From assembly GCF_029869545.1 (NCBI RefSeq), contig NZ_JARWQD010000073.1:1-64000 (forward strand): a DNA stretch of 64,000 nt, given 5' to 3'. The notes under the pieces are model-generated. The model had not been told where the DNA came from, did not search any database, and saw only the letters and a program-made list of their open reading frames with translations. The DNA comes from Nocardia wallacei. Lineage in GTDB: Bacteria > Actinomycetota > Actinomycetes > Mycobacteriales > Mycobacteriaceae. The position numbers were made by a program, and so were the translations under genes. This document shows, one piece after another, positions 50,793 to 58,881 of the stretch; positions within the stretch are counted from its first letter, which is position 1, and each line of letters starts with the position of its first letter.

Positions 50793-52010
50793 TCACCGGG
50801 CCGGTTCGGGCGTGGTGTCGATGGCGGTATCGGGCGGATGGTTCGCGACGAACCGGCAGGCCGCGGGCCACCACGCGGCGAGCCGCACCAGTTCCGCGAC
50901 CTCCTCGCCCAGCGTGGCAGGCGCGGAGGAGAGCGGCATCTCGGTGACGTCACCCGGCGATTCGGCGCGCCCGGCCCGCAGCCGCGCGGCGTAGGCCAGC
51001 TGCAGCGCATGGCCCGCGGAATCCGTCGCCGTCCGCGGAACACGTTCGACGGCAACGAATCTCGCGAGTGCGGACGGATCCGTCTCGCGGAGATACGGGC
51101 GCAGCTCCAGCATGGCGTCGCGAATCTCGACGGTGGTGCGATGCAGCCGCAGGACGGTGACCCGGCGCGTCGGCGCACCGTCGTCGAGCGGCAGCCGGCT
51201 GTCGGGGAACAGCGCCGTCATCGACCGCCACAGCGGTTGCAGCCGGCGCCACCGGCGGCTGGTCGCATCCACGCCGAGGACCTCGCCGAGCGATTTGATC
51301 AGCGGGGCGGCGGCGACGATCCCGATGATGGTGGCGATCCAGAAGAAGTTCCGCGAATTCGTCTGCAGCCGATACTCGACGGAATCGGCGATGCCCAGTT
51401 CCTGCAGCACCGCGAGGATCAGCGCGACAGCCGTCGTCACCCCGATCGCGGCGCCCGCCACCGCGATGCCGGTCAGCACCGCCCGCTCGCCCGCGGTGCT
51501 GCCGGGCTGCCGGAACTCCGCCCAGCAGCGCCGGATCATCCGGACGGCGAGGTACAGCGGCAGCACCGCGAACGCCACCCAGACCAGCACCTCCGCGAGG
51601 CCACCGGACACCTCGACGGGCAGCCCTTCCCGCCGCGCCCGCGACCCCGCCACCAGCATGGCCGCCGACAGCAGTCCGGCCATGGCGTAGTAGCCGAACT
51701 GCCGGCGCCGCACGATCACCGGGTTCTTCCCGGAGAGCAGGTCGATCACACACAGGAACGGCCCGATCGAACCCACGATGGTGCACAGCGACAGCTGCTG
51801 GACGGCGGTCACCGTCACCGGAAGCGTTGCGGCGACGGCCTTTTGGACCACGTCCTCGCGCAACAGCTGGGTCGCGGCGATGACCGTGAGCGTGGTGTTG
51901 AGGTACTGCTCGGCGGCACTGCCGTTGAACCAGCGCCAGCGGGCCGCCACCACGCATACCAGCGCACCGATGAGCGGCCACGCGATCGCCGCCGAGACCG
52001 ACGACGTCAC
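50793..52010 (-). CDS. 7-TM membrane protein, MAB_1171c/DUF6545 type
   Basis: A 405-residue protein with about seven membrane segments in the first 250 residues (for example SAAIAWPLIGALVCVVAA, LCTIVGSIGPFLCVIDLL, AEVLVWVAFAVLPLYLAV, FFWIATIIGIVAAAPL). A soluble C-terminal domain of about 150 residues contains LWRSMTALFPDSRLPL and VEIRDAMLELRPYL. This is the layout of the MAB_1171c family, called a putative transporter although the helix count and tail suit a sensor. The start is a GTG at 52010 overlapping the ImmA stop (GTGA), so expression is coupled. Its constant company with XRE and ImmA genes suggests it feeds a signal to the protease. Confidence 0.78.
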   Translation of the reverse strand: MTSSVSAAIAWPLIGALVCVVAARWRWFNGSAAEQYLNTTLTVIAATQLLREDVVQKAVAATLPVTVTAVQQLSLCTIVGSIGPFLCVIDLLSGKNPVIVRRRQFGYYAMAGLLSAAMLVAGSRARREGLPVEVSGGLAEVLVWVAFAVLPLYLAVRMIRRCWAEFRQPGSTAGERAVLTGIAVAGAAIGVTTAVALILAVLQELGIADSVEYRLQTNSRNFFWIATIIGIVAAAPLIKSLGEVLGVDATSRRWRRLQPLWRSMTALFPDSRLPLDDGAPTRRVTVLRLHRTTVEIRDAMLELRPYLRETDPSALARFVAVERVPRTATDSAGHALQLAYAARLRAGRAESPGDVTEMPLSSAPATLGEEVAELVRLAAWWPAACRFVANHPPDTAIDTTPEPAR

Positions 52011-52504
52011 TGCTGCCTGAACAGGACGTTGCGCAGGTTCTGCCGCCGGGCGCCCGGGACCGAGGAGACCATGACCATGCTGGCGAACAGTTCCGCCTCG
52101 CGCTCCATCCCGTTCCCGTAGCCCGAGCGGCCGAGCACCGCGCGCACGGCGGCGGGATCGATATCGGGCAGCAGGCTGCGCAGCGCCGCGTCGCCGGGTG
52201 GGCCGTCCGCGGCGGCGGGATAGGCGCGGTCGTGACCGAGCACCATGTGGCCCACCTCGTGGCACACGATCTGGTCGATGTGATACTCCGAGGTCCCGCC
52301 CTCGTAGACGATGATGTCGTCGTGTTCGCGCAGCAACCACAGGCCGCAGGGACTCTCGACCACGCCGAGCACATCGATCGGAACCAGGGTGATCGGGCGG
52401 CCGCGCAGCGCGGCAACGTGCTCGACGAACCGGTCGCGGTCCCAGGGATCCGGAATCGGCAACTGCTCGAGCGCCTTCCTGATTCGCCTGGCCGATGTTC
52501 CCAT
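52007..52504 (-). CDS. ImmA/IrrE family metallo-endopeptidase
   Basis: A 165-residue compact zinc protease: the motif HEVGH (H82, E83, H86) followed by MVLGH gives two metal ligands and the general base, and the downstream Glu in MEREAELFASMVM supplies the third ligand. The fold and size match ImmA/IrrE proteins that cleave a partner XRE repressor (ImmR, DdrO) to derepress target genes. The gene begins directly at the stop of an XRE regulator gene (TAATG) and overlaps the 7-TM gene. Cleavage of that XRE protein is the natural hypothesis. Confidence 0.88.
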   Translation of the reverse strand: MGTSARRIRKALEQLPIPDPWDRDRFVEHVAALRGRPITLVPIDVLGVVESPCGLWLLREHDDIIVYEGGTSEYHIDQIVCHEVGHMVLGHDRAYPAAADGPPGDAALRSLLPDIDPAAVRAVLGRSGYGNGMEREAELFASMVMVSSVPGARRQNLRNVLFRQQ

Positions 52505-53004
52505 TACGGTCCGTTCCGCGCCTGTCCCTCGTCTGCCGGTCGGCGCCGGAGGCCCTGCGCGTCGACCGGGGGCAGGTTCTCCAGCTCCCGGGCCCGGTCG
52601 ACGATCGAGGCAATACTGGACAGCGTGCGCGGGGTCAGACCCGACGCGCGCAGTGCCAGATTCCGCACGCCCGCATCCTTCATAGCCTGAAGCAGGCTCA
52701 ACTGCGAGTCGAGCGCCTCGTCCGTGGCGGTGTCGAGCAGGTAGGACGCGGGGACGCCGAAGAACCGGGCGATCGCCCGCAGGTGCGCGACGGTGGGGTT
52801 GGTCTTCAATCCCGAGCGCAGCTGCCACAGGTACGCCGGGCTGATCGATGTCCCGGTCGCGCTCGTGATCGCCTCTGCCGCAGCGGCATTCGACAACGGC
52901 GGCTCCGACGGCCTGTGCATCACCTCGAACAGCCGATTGATCTTGTCGGCCAGCTCGGTCGGCGCCCCCGCGGGGCTGCCGGCGAGTGCCTGCTCGTCTT
53001 CCAC
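52504..53004 (-). CDS. XRE family transcriptional regulator
   Basis: A 166-residue regulator with a Cro/CI-type HTH at about 17-90 (LADKINRLFEVMH, then SPAYLWQLRSGLKTNPTVAHLRAIARFFGV). A helical C-terminal region follows (LSLLQAMKDAGVRNLALRASGL, TLSSIASIVDRARELE), where ImmA-type proteases usually cut. The start is GTG 53004 because GGAGGGG lies about 5 bases upstream; a GTG at 53040 without ribosome site would add 12 residues. It is the first gene of a four-gene operon ending in the P450. The upstream ACGTA-rich palindrome is its likely operator. Confidence 0.88.
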   Translation of the reverse strand: MEDEQALAGSPAGAPTELADKINRLFEVMHRPSEPPLSNAAAAEAITSATGTSISPAYLWQLRSGLKTNPTVAHLRAIARFFGVPASYLLDTATDEALDSQLSLLQAMKDAGVRNLALRASGLTPRTLSSIASIVDRARELENLPPVDAQGLRRRPADEGQARNGP

Positions 53005-53092
53005 GGCCCCTCCGTCCCGAGTAGCGGCAGCTTCGACCACAGTACATCACAGCCCCATTGACATATACCAACGTACATGGGACGGTCTGTGT

Positions 53093-53110
53093 CTACGTAA
53101 GTACACGTAG
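53093..53110. promoter_or_regulatory. palindrome upstream of the XRE operon
   Basis: CTACGT (53093-53098), spacer AAGTAC, ACGTAG (53105-53110): a perfect inverted repeat. Further ACGTA/GTACAT elements stand at 53041-53047 and 53071-53077 and a TTGACA at 53058-53063. This AT-richer stretch lies between the XRE gene and a divergent lipoprotein gene and probably carries the operators of the XRE regulator. Confidence 0.65.
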
Positions 53111-53147
53111 GCCTCGTCCGGTGTGCACTGGCGCGAAGGGGGAGTCA

Positions 53148-54236
53148 GTGCGCACCGGCTCGAGTAATTCCCCCGATCCGCCTCGCGCATCGGCGCGGCA
53201 TGCTCGACGCATGCGGAATCGACAGAATGCGGACCCGGGCACCCGGCAGCGCCCGATCGCGGCGCCGCTGCGACTCGCGATCGCCGCCGCCCTCGCGGTG
53301 GGGGCCGCGGTGCTCGGCGCGTGCACCGGCGCGCCGAATCGGGAGGCCGAGGCGCGGGAGCTGGAAACGGCCGTGCGGGCGATGCCCGGGGTGACCAGCG
53401 CCTATGTGAACTACAGCAACGACATCACCCAGGGCGTCGCCACCTCCGTCTCCGCGGACATGCACGACGCCACCATCGACCAGATCGAAGCCGTCGCGGC
53501 GCGGGTCGCCGACAGCCACCGGCAGGACTTCGACGAGTACAAGCGGTCGGCGAGTTTCTACGTCGGCGGCGGCACGGTCGAGCATCGCACCGACCGGCCG
53601 GACCGCCACACCTTCGTCTCTCCGGCACTGGTCGCCGCGGACGCGCGGGCGGTGCGGCAGCTCGGATCCGCGCTGCCGCCCCCGGCCGCCGAGCGCCGGA
53701 TCGATTGGGCGCGAACCGATCTCGGAACCGAACTGACGCTGCGCGAGACCGCGGGCGACTCGGCGCTGGGCGTCGTCCGATCCGTCATCGGCGAGCAACC
53801 GGTGCCGGTACGGGTCTTCCCCGCGATGCGCACCGATATCGCCTGGAAGGTCGATTTCCCGTTCGGCGCCGAGGACGAGGCCCGCGTGCGCGCGATCCTC
53901 GCGCGGTCGCCGCTGCCCGTCCGCAGCGTGGACGTCACGGCGGGCCACCTGGCGCGGATGACGGTCGCGACCCCGGACCCCGCCGAGGCCCGCACCGCAC
54001 TGGCCGCGCTGATCGACCTCGTCGCACCGGCTCCCGGCCATCCGCTGCTGGTCGAATGGGAGCAGCCCCGCCCGTCGAATTCCGGCGAGCTGAAGTTCAA
54101 AGGCAGCGTCCACGTCGGCGGCTGCTCGTACAGCGCCCGTTCCGCCGGGGAGCGCGAGCCCGAGAATTACTACACCGCCGAGGCCGTCGCGCTGCAGCGG
54201 CACCTGCGCGACACCTACGACACGTGCCCGCGGTGA
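53148..54236 (+). CDS. lipoprotein of unknown function
   Basis: A 362-residue lipoprotein from GTG 53148, chosen for AAGGGGGA 5 bases upstream. ATG 53211 would give a shorter, more usual signal sequence. The lipobox VLGAC is near residue 60 of the long form. The mature protein has two repeats of an alternating helix/strand pattern (ELETAVRAMPGVTSAYVNYSND; VRAILARSPLPVRSVDVTAG), resembling ferredoxin-like halves that compare small residues around MPGVT and SPLPV. I recognise no family. It diverges from the XRE operon across the ACGTA palindrome, so it could belong to the same regulon. Confidence 0.65.
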   Translation: MRTGSSNSPDPPRASARHARRMRNRQNADPGTRQRPIAAPLRLAIAAALAVGAAVLGACTGAPNREAEARELETAVRAMPGVTSAYVNYSNDITQGVATSVSADMHDATIDQIEAVAARVADSHRQDFDEYKRSASFYVGGGTVEHRTDRPDRHTFVSPALVAADARAVRQLGSALPPPAAERRIDWARTDLGTELTLRETAGDSALGVVRSVIGEQPVPVRVFPAMRTDIAWKVDFPFGAEDEARVRAILARSPLPVRSVDVTAGHLARMTVATPDPAEARTALAALIDLVAPAPGHPLLVEWEQPRPSNSGELKFKGSVHVGGCSYSARSAGEREPENYYTAEAVALQRHLRDTYDTCPR

Positions 54237-54239
54237 GGC

Positions 54240-55070
54240 CTACCAGGCCCGGGTGAGGTCGGCGTGCTGCCGGATCCAGGAGTGCATGGCGATGCCCGCG
54301 GCGACACCCGCGTTGATGCTGCGGGTGGAGCCGAACTGGGCGATGGAGACGGTCATGATCGCGGCCTGTTTGGCCTGGTCGGTGACGCCCGGCCCCTCCT
54401 GGCCGAACAGCAGCAGGCAGTTGCGGGGCAGGCGGGCGGTCTCCAGGGGGATCGAGCCGGGAACGTTGTCGACGGCCACGACCGCCAATTCCTCCTGGTC
54501 GGCGAATTCCAGCAGGGTCGCGACGTCCGGGTGGTGGACGATGTGCTGATAGCGGTCGGTGACCATGGCGCCGCGGCGATTCCAGCGACGGCGGCCCACG
54601 ATGTGCACCGCCGCGGCGGCGAAGGCATTGGCGGTGCGCACCACGGTGCCGATATTGGCGTCGTGCCCGAAATTCTCGATGGCGACATGAAAAGGGTGCC
54701 GGCGCCGGTCGATATCGGCGACGATCGCCTCCCGCGTCCAATACCGGTACGCGTCGACGACATTGCGGCGATCGCCGTGCGCGACCAGTTCCGGATCCAG
54801 GCGCGGATCATCCGGCGGTGGCGTGCCGAACTCCTCGGCCCACGGGCCCACGCCGTGTGGATGGTCTCCCCATTCGGTGGGACCGGCGGGGACCGGATCA
54901 TCCGGATCGGCCGACCCGTTCTCCCGCCCCGCCTCGTCCTCGCGGTCCGTACGCCCTCGGCCGACGCCTACGCGCCCCGAGACACCATCTTCGCGCCACT
55001 GCACACCGTCATCGTGCCGCACGGTCCCGTCGTCACCGCGCACAGTCCCGCCGTCGCGGCGCACGATCAC
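54240..55070 (-). CDS. SpoU-family RNA 2'-O-methyltransferase, Rv0380c-like
   Basis: A TrmH/SpoU (SPOUT) RNA methylase: motif 1 NFGHDANIGTVVRTANAF, motif 2 LLLFGQEGPGV and motif 3 SIAQFGSTRSINAGVAAGIAMH are intact and form the knotted SAM site. It should methylate a ribose in tRNA or rRNA. The first 90 residues are charged and low complexity (Gly/Asp/Arg), and the Rv0380c core begins near WGDHPHGVGPW. Several GTGs exist, so the true start may lie up to 250 bases inside the listed one. It corresponds to Rv0380c, near pyrE in both genomes. It is convergent with the lipoprotein gene, 3 bases apart. Confidence 0.8.
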   Translation of the reverse strand: MIVRRDGGTVRGDDGTVRHDDGVQWREDGVSGRVGVGRGRTDREDEAGRENGSADPDDPVPAGPTEWGDHPHGVGPWAEEFGTPPPDDPRLDPELVAHGDRRNVVDAYRYWTREAIVADIDRRRHPFHVAIENFGHDANIGTVVRTANAFAAAAVHIVGRRRWNRRGAMVTDRYQHIVHHPDVATLLEFADQEELAVVAVDNVPGSIPLETARLPRNCLLLFGQEGPGVTDQAKQAAIMTVSIAQFGSTRSINAGVAAGIAMHSWIRQHADLTRAW

Positions 55071-55101
55071 GCGCTCACCACACTGCCCGCCCTCGTGGTG
55101 G

Positions 55102-55428
55102 TCAGGTCGTCGTCGAGGTTCCGATGAGAACCGCGATGAAGACGACGTAGCCGACCAGCATGAGCAGGCCGAGCAGCGTCAGGACCGTTGTGATGATGCC
55201 GAGGACGTAGCCGACCTGCGCGTTGGAGCGCCCGCCGTACATACCGCCGGAGTTGTCGATCTCGGTGAGTACGCGGCGGCCCATCACCCAGGCGAACGGC
55301 CCCACCAGACCGCACAGCAGGCTGACGATCCCGAGTATGAGGATGGTGGTGGCCTGGGGATGCTCCGGCGGCGGATACGGCCCATAGCCGTAGCCGTACT
55401 GCGGCGGCGGGTAATTCACCCGGGTCAT
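55102..55428 (-). CDS. DUF4190 small membrane protein
   Basis: A 108-residue protein: a Tyr/Pro-rich cytoplasmic leader (NYPPPQYGYGYGPYPPPEHP) then two membrane helices (ILILGIVSLLCGLVGPFAWVMG; IITTVLTLLGLLMLVGYVVFIAVLI) around a GxxYGGRSNAQVG loop, the DUF4190 pattern. Members are common in actinomycetes with no assigned role. The start is ATG 55428. It shares the 175-base gap with the two-component operon starting at 55604. Confidence 0.85.
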   Translation of the reverse strand: MTRVNYPPPQYGYGYGPYPPPEHPQATTILILGIVSLLCGLVGPFAWVMGRRVLTEIDNSGGMYGGRSNAQVGYVLGIITTVLTLLGLLMLVGYVVFIAVLIGTSTTT

Positions 55429-55603
55429 CGTAACCGTGCGCCCGGGTCGGCGGACGCCATCGATATCCCGGGCAGCGCCCCCGTGGCGCCCGATCACCGC
55501 GCCGCGCGATGATCGATGGCGACAGCCCGGTGTAGCTGGCCACACCACCGATTCGGTGGGTCGCTCCCTCGAATCCGGCCGGGCCCGCGACCAGCATGGA
55601 GCT

Positions 55604-56980
55604 ATGACCGAGACCTTCGCCGAACCGACCCTCGTGCTCGAGCGCCCCGACCGGCCGCCGCTGACCGCCGGCCGGGTGGCCCGCGCCGTTCTGCGCGCGC
55701 CGATCGAGGCCCGGACCTGGAAGGAACTGGCCTATCTGATCGTGGCCTTCGTGCTCGGCGGCGTCGCGATCATGTACCTGTTCTTCGCCTACGGCGCCGC
55801 CCTGTACCTGTCCATCGCCCTGATCGGCATTCCGCTGCTGGCACTGGTGCTGCTGGGCGGGCGGATCTGGGGACGCCTCTACCGGCCCCTCGGCGCGGCG
55901 CTGCTCGATACGCCGATGCCCGCGCCGCCGGATTTCGACCCGCGCCCCGGCTTCTTCGGCTGGCTGCGCAGCGCCTTCACCGACCGGACCTCGTGGCGGG
56001 CGCTGGCATTCCTGATCGCGGAGGTCGCACTGGGGCTGTTCGCCGGATACGTCGTGCTGGTGGTCATCGCGATGACCGTGTTCACCGCGATCTCGCCCAT
56101 CCCGTGGGCGATCTTCCATCCGATCAACGTCGACGACCAAGGGCGCGAACACCATTCGCTGTTCCAATTCGGCGACTTCTACGTCGACACCTGGCCGCGC
56201 GCGCTCGGCATGGCCGCGATCGGTATCGTGCTCTGCTTCGCGCTGCCCTGGCTGGTGCGCGGCGTGACCTGGCTACACCGGCTGCTGTCGCTGGCCCTGC
56301 TGACGCCGACCGCCCGCGATCGCCGGATGGTGGAGCTGCAGGAGAGCCGCAAGGTCGCCGTGGAGGATTCGGCCGCCACGCTGCGCCGCATGGAACGGGA
56401 CCTGCACGACGGCACCCAGGCCCGGCTGGTCACCATCGCCATGGCGCTCGGCCGCGCCGAGGAGCGCATCGCCGCCGGGGGCGACGCCCGGGATCTGATC
56501 GCCGACGCGCACGCCAGCTCCAAGGAGGCCCTCGCCGAGCTGCGGGAACTGGTGCGCGGCATACATCCGCCCGCCCTGGAACTGGGCCTGGAGCCGGCGC
56601 TGGAGACGCTGGCCGCCCGCTGCGCCGTGCCGGTGGAGCTGCGGGTGCACCTGCCGCAGCGGCCCAATCCGGCCATCGAGGCGATCGCGTACTTCTCGGT
56701 CGCCGAACTGCTCACCAATGTGGTGAAGCATTCCGGCGCGACCGCCGCCTGGGTGTCGGTGCTGCCCTCCGGCGGGCACAGCATCGCCGTGAGCGTGCGC
56801 GACAACGGACACGGCGGCGCCCGGCAGCCGGCCGTGCCGACCGGGGAAACCGTTGTCAGCGGCGGGCTTTCGGGCCTGGCCGCGCGAGCCCGCGCGGTCG
56901 ACGGAACGCTGACGGTCGACAGTCCGGCCGGGGGACCCACGATCGTCACGATCACCCTGCCCGTCGAGGGGCCACAGTGA
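55604..56980 (+). CDS. two-component sensor histidine kinase (NarL-type partner)
   Basis: A 458-residue membrane histidine kinase. Four hydrophobic segments in the first 230 residues form a sensor domain of the PF13796 type (with LGGRIWGRLYRPLGAALL and FHPINVDDQG between). Then HisKA_3 has H268 in ERDLHDGTQARL, and the HATPase contains NVVKHSGATAAW (N box), VRDNGHGG (G1) and GGLSGLAARARAVDG (G2). The start is ATG 55604. Its stop overlaps the regulator GTG (GTGA), so the pair is cotranslated. The ligand is unknown; an envelope or antibiotic stress signal is typical for this group. Confidence 0.92.
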   Translation: MTETFAEPTLVLERPDRPPLTAGRVARAVLRAPIEARTWKELAYLIVAFVLGGVAIMYLFFAYGAALYLSIALIGIPLLALVLLGGRIWGRLYRPLGAALLDTPMPAPPDFDPRPGFFGWLRSAFTDRTSWRALAFLIAEVALGLFAGYVVLVVIAMTVFTAISPIPWAIFHPINVDDQGREHHSLFQFGDFYVDTWPRALGMAAIGIVLCFALPWLVRGVTWLHRLLSLALLTPTARDRRMVELQESRKVAVEDSAATLRRMERDLHDGTQARLVTIAMALGRAEERIAAGGDARDLIADAHASSKEALAELRELVRGIHPPALELGLEPALETLAARCAVPVELRVHLPQRPNPAIEAIAYFSVAELLTNVVKHSGATAAWVSVLPSGGHSIAVSVRDNGHGGARQPAVPTGETVVSGGLSGLAARARAVDGTLTVDSPAGGPTIVTITLPVEGPQ

Positions 56981-57633
56981 GTGAGCGGGCGCTGCGCATC
57001 GTCATTGCCGAGGACAGCGCGATTCTCCGCAACGGCCTGGCCGGGCTGCTTGCCGACCGGGGCCATGAGGTGGTCGAAATGGTCGGCGACGCAACGCGTT
57101 TGAGCGAGGTCGTCGCCGAGCACCGGCCGGACGTCGCGGTGGTGGACGTGCGGATGCCACCGTCGTTCACCGATGAGGGACTGCTGGCCGCCATCGAACT
57201 GCGGCGCAAATTCCCCGACGTCGGCGTGCTGGTGTTCTCGCAGTGGGTCGAGACCCGCTATGCCACCGAACTTCTCGCGGGCGGCGCGAGCGGGGTCGGC
57301 TACCTGCTCAAGGACCGGGTGGCCGATGTGCGCGAATTCGTCGACGCCCTGCAGCGGGTCGCCACCGGCGGTACCGCCCTGGACCCGGAGGTGGTGAGCC
57401 AGTTGATGGGCGCCGCACGCCAACAGGATTCGCTGGCCCGGCTCACCCCGCGCGAGCGCGAGGTGCTGGAGCTGATGGCGCAGGGGCTGACCAACGCGGG
57501 CATCGCGCAGTCGCTGACCGTCACCGAGCGCGCGGTCGAGAAGCACATCGGCAACATCTTCCTGAAGCTGGAGCTGCCGCCGTCGGATACGCATCACCGC
57601 AGGGTGCTGGCGGTGCTCCGCCTGCGCGGATGA
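56977..57633 (+). CDS. NarL/FixJ-type response regulator
   Basis: A 218-residue response regulator: receiver domain at 1-125 with phospho-acceptor D57 (VAVVDVRMP), acidic pocket E12/D13 (IAEDS), Ser in VFSQWVE and Lys in LLKDR. The C-terminal LuxR HTH at about 150-212 (LTPREREVLELMAQGL, TERAVEKHIGNIFLKL) is complete. It is fed by the kinase upstream with a 4-base overlap. Target genes are not identifiable; the membrane protein downstream (57707) could be one. Confidence 0.94.
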   Translation: MSERALRIVIAEDSAILRNGLAGLLADRGHEVVEMVGDATRLSEVVAEHRPDVAVVDVRMPPSFTDEGLLAAIELRRKFPDVGVLVFSQWVETRYATELLAGGASGVGYLLKDRVADVREFVDALQRVATGGTALDPEVVSQLMGAARQQDSLARLTPREREVLELMAQGLTNAGIAQSLTVTERAVEKHIGNIFLKLELPPSDTHHRRVLAVLRLRG

Positions 57634-57706
57634 TTGTGTGACATGCCCCACACGGCGGGTACTCCGAACCTATCCTGGAGGTCCCGGAGCCGCGGTGGAG
57701 GCACTC

Positions 57707-58153
57707 ATGAATCACGTGCGCATACTCCGCATCGTGCTCGGCGCGACCGCCGGGTACCTGGTCGTCCTCGCCGTCTGGCTGGGCTGGATCGTGCATCACA
57801 CCCCGCCGGGAACGGTGCCGTACCAGATCGTGGCGCTGGTCGGGCTGTTCGGGTCCTGCCTGGGCCTCGGGATGGTGCTGGCCCAGCGCCCCTCGCGCGC
57901 CGACCGCCGCCTGCTGCGCCACGGCCTGGAGGGCTGGGCGACCATCGAGGGCGTGCACCCGCTCGAGCGCACCGACCACCACACCGAACTCACCGAACTG
58001 GACCTCGAGCTCAACGTCCCGGGCTCGGAAACCTACCGCGGCACCATCGTTTTCGACGTCACCCCCGTCGACCAGCCGAGAATCCATGTCGGCGAGACGA
58101 TTTCGATCCGGGTGGATCCGGCGGACCGCGACCGCATCATCCTGTGCCTGTAG
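57707..58153 (+). CDS. membrane protein of unknown function
   Basis: A 148-residue protein with two membrane helices (about 8-27, LGATAGYLVVLAVWLGWIV, and 38-58, QIVALVGLFGSCLGLGMVLA). A cytoplasmic beta-rich domain follows with GWATIEGVHPLERT and TYRGTIVFDVTPVDQPRIHVGETISIRVDP. The latter part has the look of a DUF3592-like small barrel. ATG 57707 has GGAGG 6 bases upstream. Its 3' end overlaps the convergent YhhN gene by 17 bases. Position behind the two-component genes suggests a target or accessory. Confidence 0.65.
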   Translation: MNHVRILRIVLGATAGYLVVLAVWLGWIVHHTPPGTVPYQIVALVGLFGSCLGLGMVLAQRPSRADRRLLRHGLEGWATIEGVHPLERTDHHTELTELDLELNVPGSETYRGTIVFDVTPVDQPRIHVGETISIRVDPADRDRIILCL

Positions 58154-58880
58154 GCCGTACGTTTCCCGGCATGCTTTCGGCCAGGCAAGGTTGGTTCGCG
58201 TGCACTCGCGGATCGGTCAGAAAGTATTGCGCGGCAGCGTAGGTCGAGAGGATGACGGCCTCCGAGACCCGGCGGGAGCGATCGCCGCGGGCGAACAGGC
58301 GGCGCAGCACGATCAGGCCGTCGGAGACGGTGAACAGCAGGGCACCCAGGCCGAGGCGACTGCGCGGGTCGCGGTCCGGGAGATTCGTCCCCGCAACGGT
58401 TTTCGCGGCCGGGGCCAGGCCCGGGTCGGAGGCGAGGACCGCGGCGGTGCCGAGGGTGGCGCCGTAGGACGACAGCGGCACAGCGAGTTTCGGCGCCCGA
58501 GCCCGCAGTAACGCACCCGCGCCCAGCCATGCCGCCACCCGCGGCAGCGCGATCGCGGGCCGCGGCCGCGCGCCCCGGCGCCACCACAGCGCGGAGTATC
58601 CGGCCTGCATCACCGCGAAAGCCGAAGCGCCCGCGACCAATCGGCGGTCGTCGTCCGGATCGATCAGCAGCACGTCGCCGACGGTCGCGGCGCCGAGCGC
58701 ACCCAGCAGCACGCGGCGATCGGCCGCGGCGAGATCCCCGCCGCCGTGCAGCACATCGGCGGCCAGCAGCGGCATGAGCAAAGGCTTCGTGGCCCACTGC
58801 CATCGGTCCCGTCCGGTCGCCGCGGCGTAGACGGTGGCGGCGGCGGCCGCGACGTAGGCCGCGCGAAATGGTCTCGCCAT
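58137..58880 (-). CDS. YhhN/TMEM86 family membrane protein (lysoplasmalogenase-like)
   Basis: A 247-residue polytopic protein of the YhhN family (eight hydrophobic segments): KPLLMPLLAADVL, LGALGAATVGDVLLID (with the conserved Asp of the family), GAGLLFT-like GALLFTVSDGLIVL, and ILSTYAAAQYFL near the end. Mammalian TMEM86 members hydrolyse the vinyl ether of lysoplasmalogens; bacterial substrate unknown. Start ATG 58880 is 2 bases from fabH on the same strand. The last 15 residues (LAESMPGNVRPTGTG) are read through a dispersed intergenic repeat, so the natural end may have been altered by repeat insertion. Confidence 0.85.
   Translation of the reverse strand: MARPFRAAYVAAAAATVYAAATGRDRWQWATKPLLMPLLAADVLHGGGDLAAADRRVLLGALGAATVGDVLLIDPDDDRRLVAGASAFAVMQAGYSALWWRRGARPRPAIALPRVAAWLGAGALLRARAPKLAVPLSSYGATLGTAAVLASDPGLAPAAKTVAGTNLPDRDPRSRLGLGALLFTVSDGLIVLRRLFARGDRSRRVSEAVILSTYAAAQYFLTDPRVHANQPCLAESMPGNVRPTGTG
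58163..58185. repeat. dispersed CCGGCATGC repeat copy inside the YhhN 3' end
   Basis: TTTCCCGGCATGC followed by TTTCGGCCAGG: same core and layout as the copy at 41291-41323 and the third unit at 20852. Here it lies in the coding 3' end of the YhhN gene and next to the convergent gene. Confidence 0.7.
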
Positions 58881-58881
58881 A

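Noticed and set aside
47321..51178. Open frame of 1285 codons on the minus strand
   Set aside because: Runs antisense through the UvrA-like gene and out of frame through the P450 gene; no recognisable domain.
49372..53110. Phage-defence or toxin-antitoxin reading of the XRE-ImmA cassette
   Set aside because: XRE plus ImmA occurs in such systems, but no nuclease, toxin, integrase or phage gene is nearby and the operon ends in a metabolic P450; a sensing role fits better.
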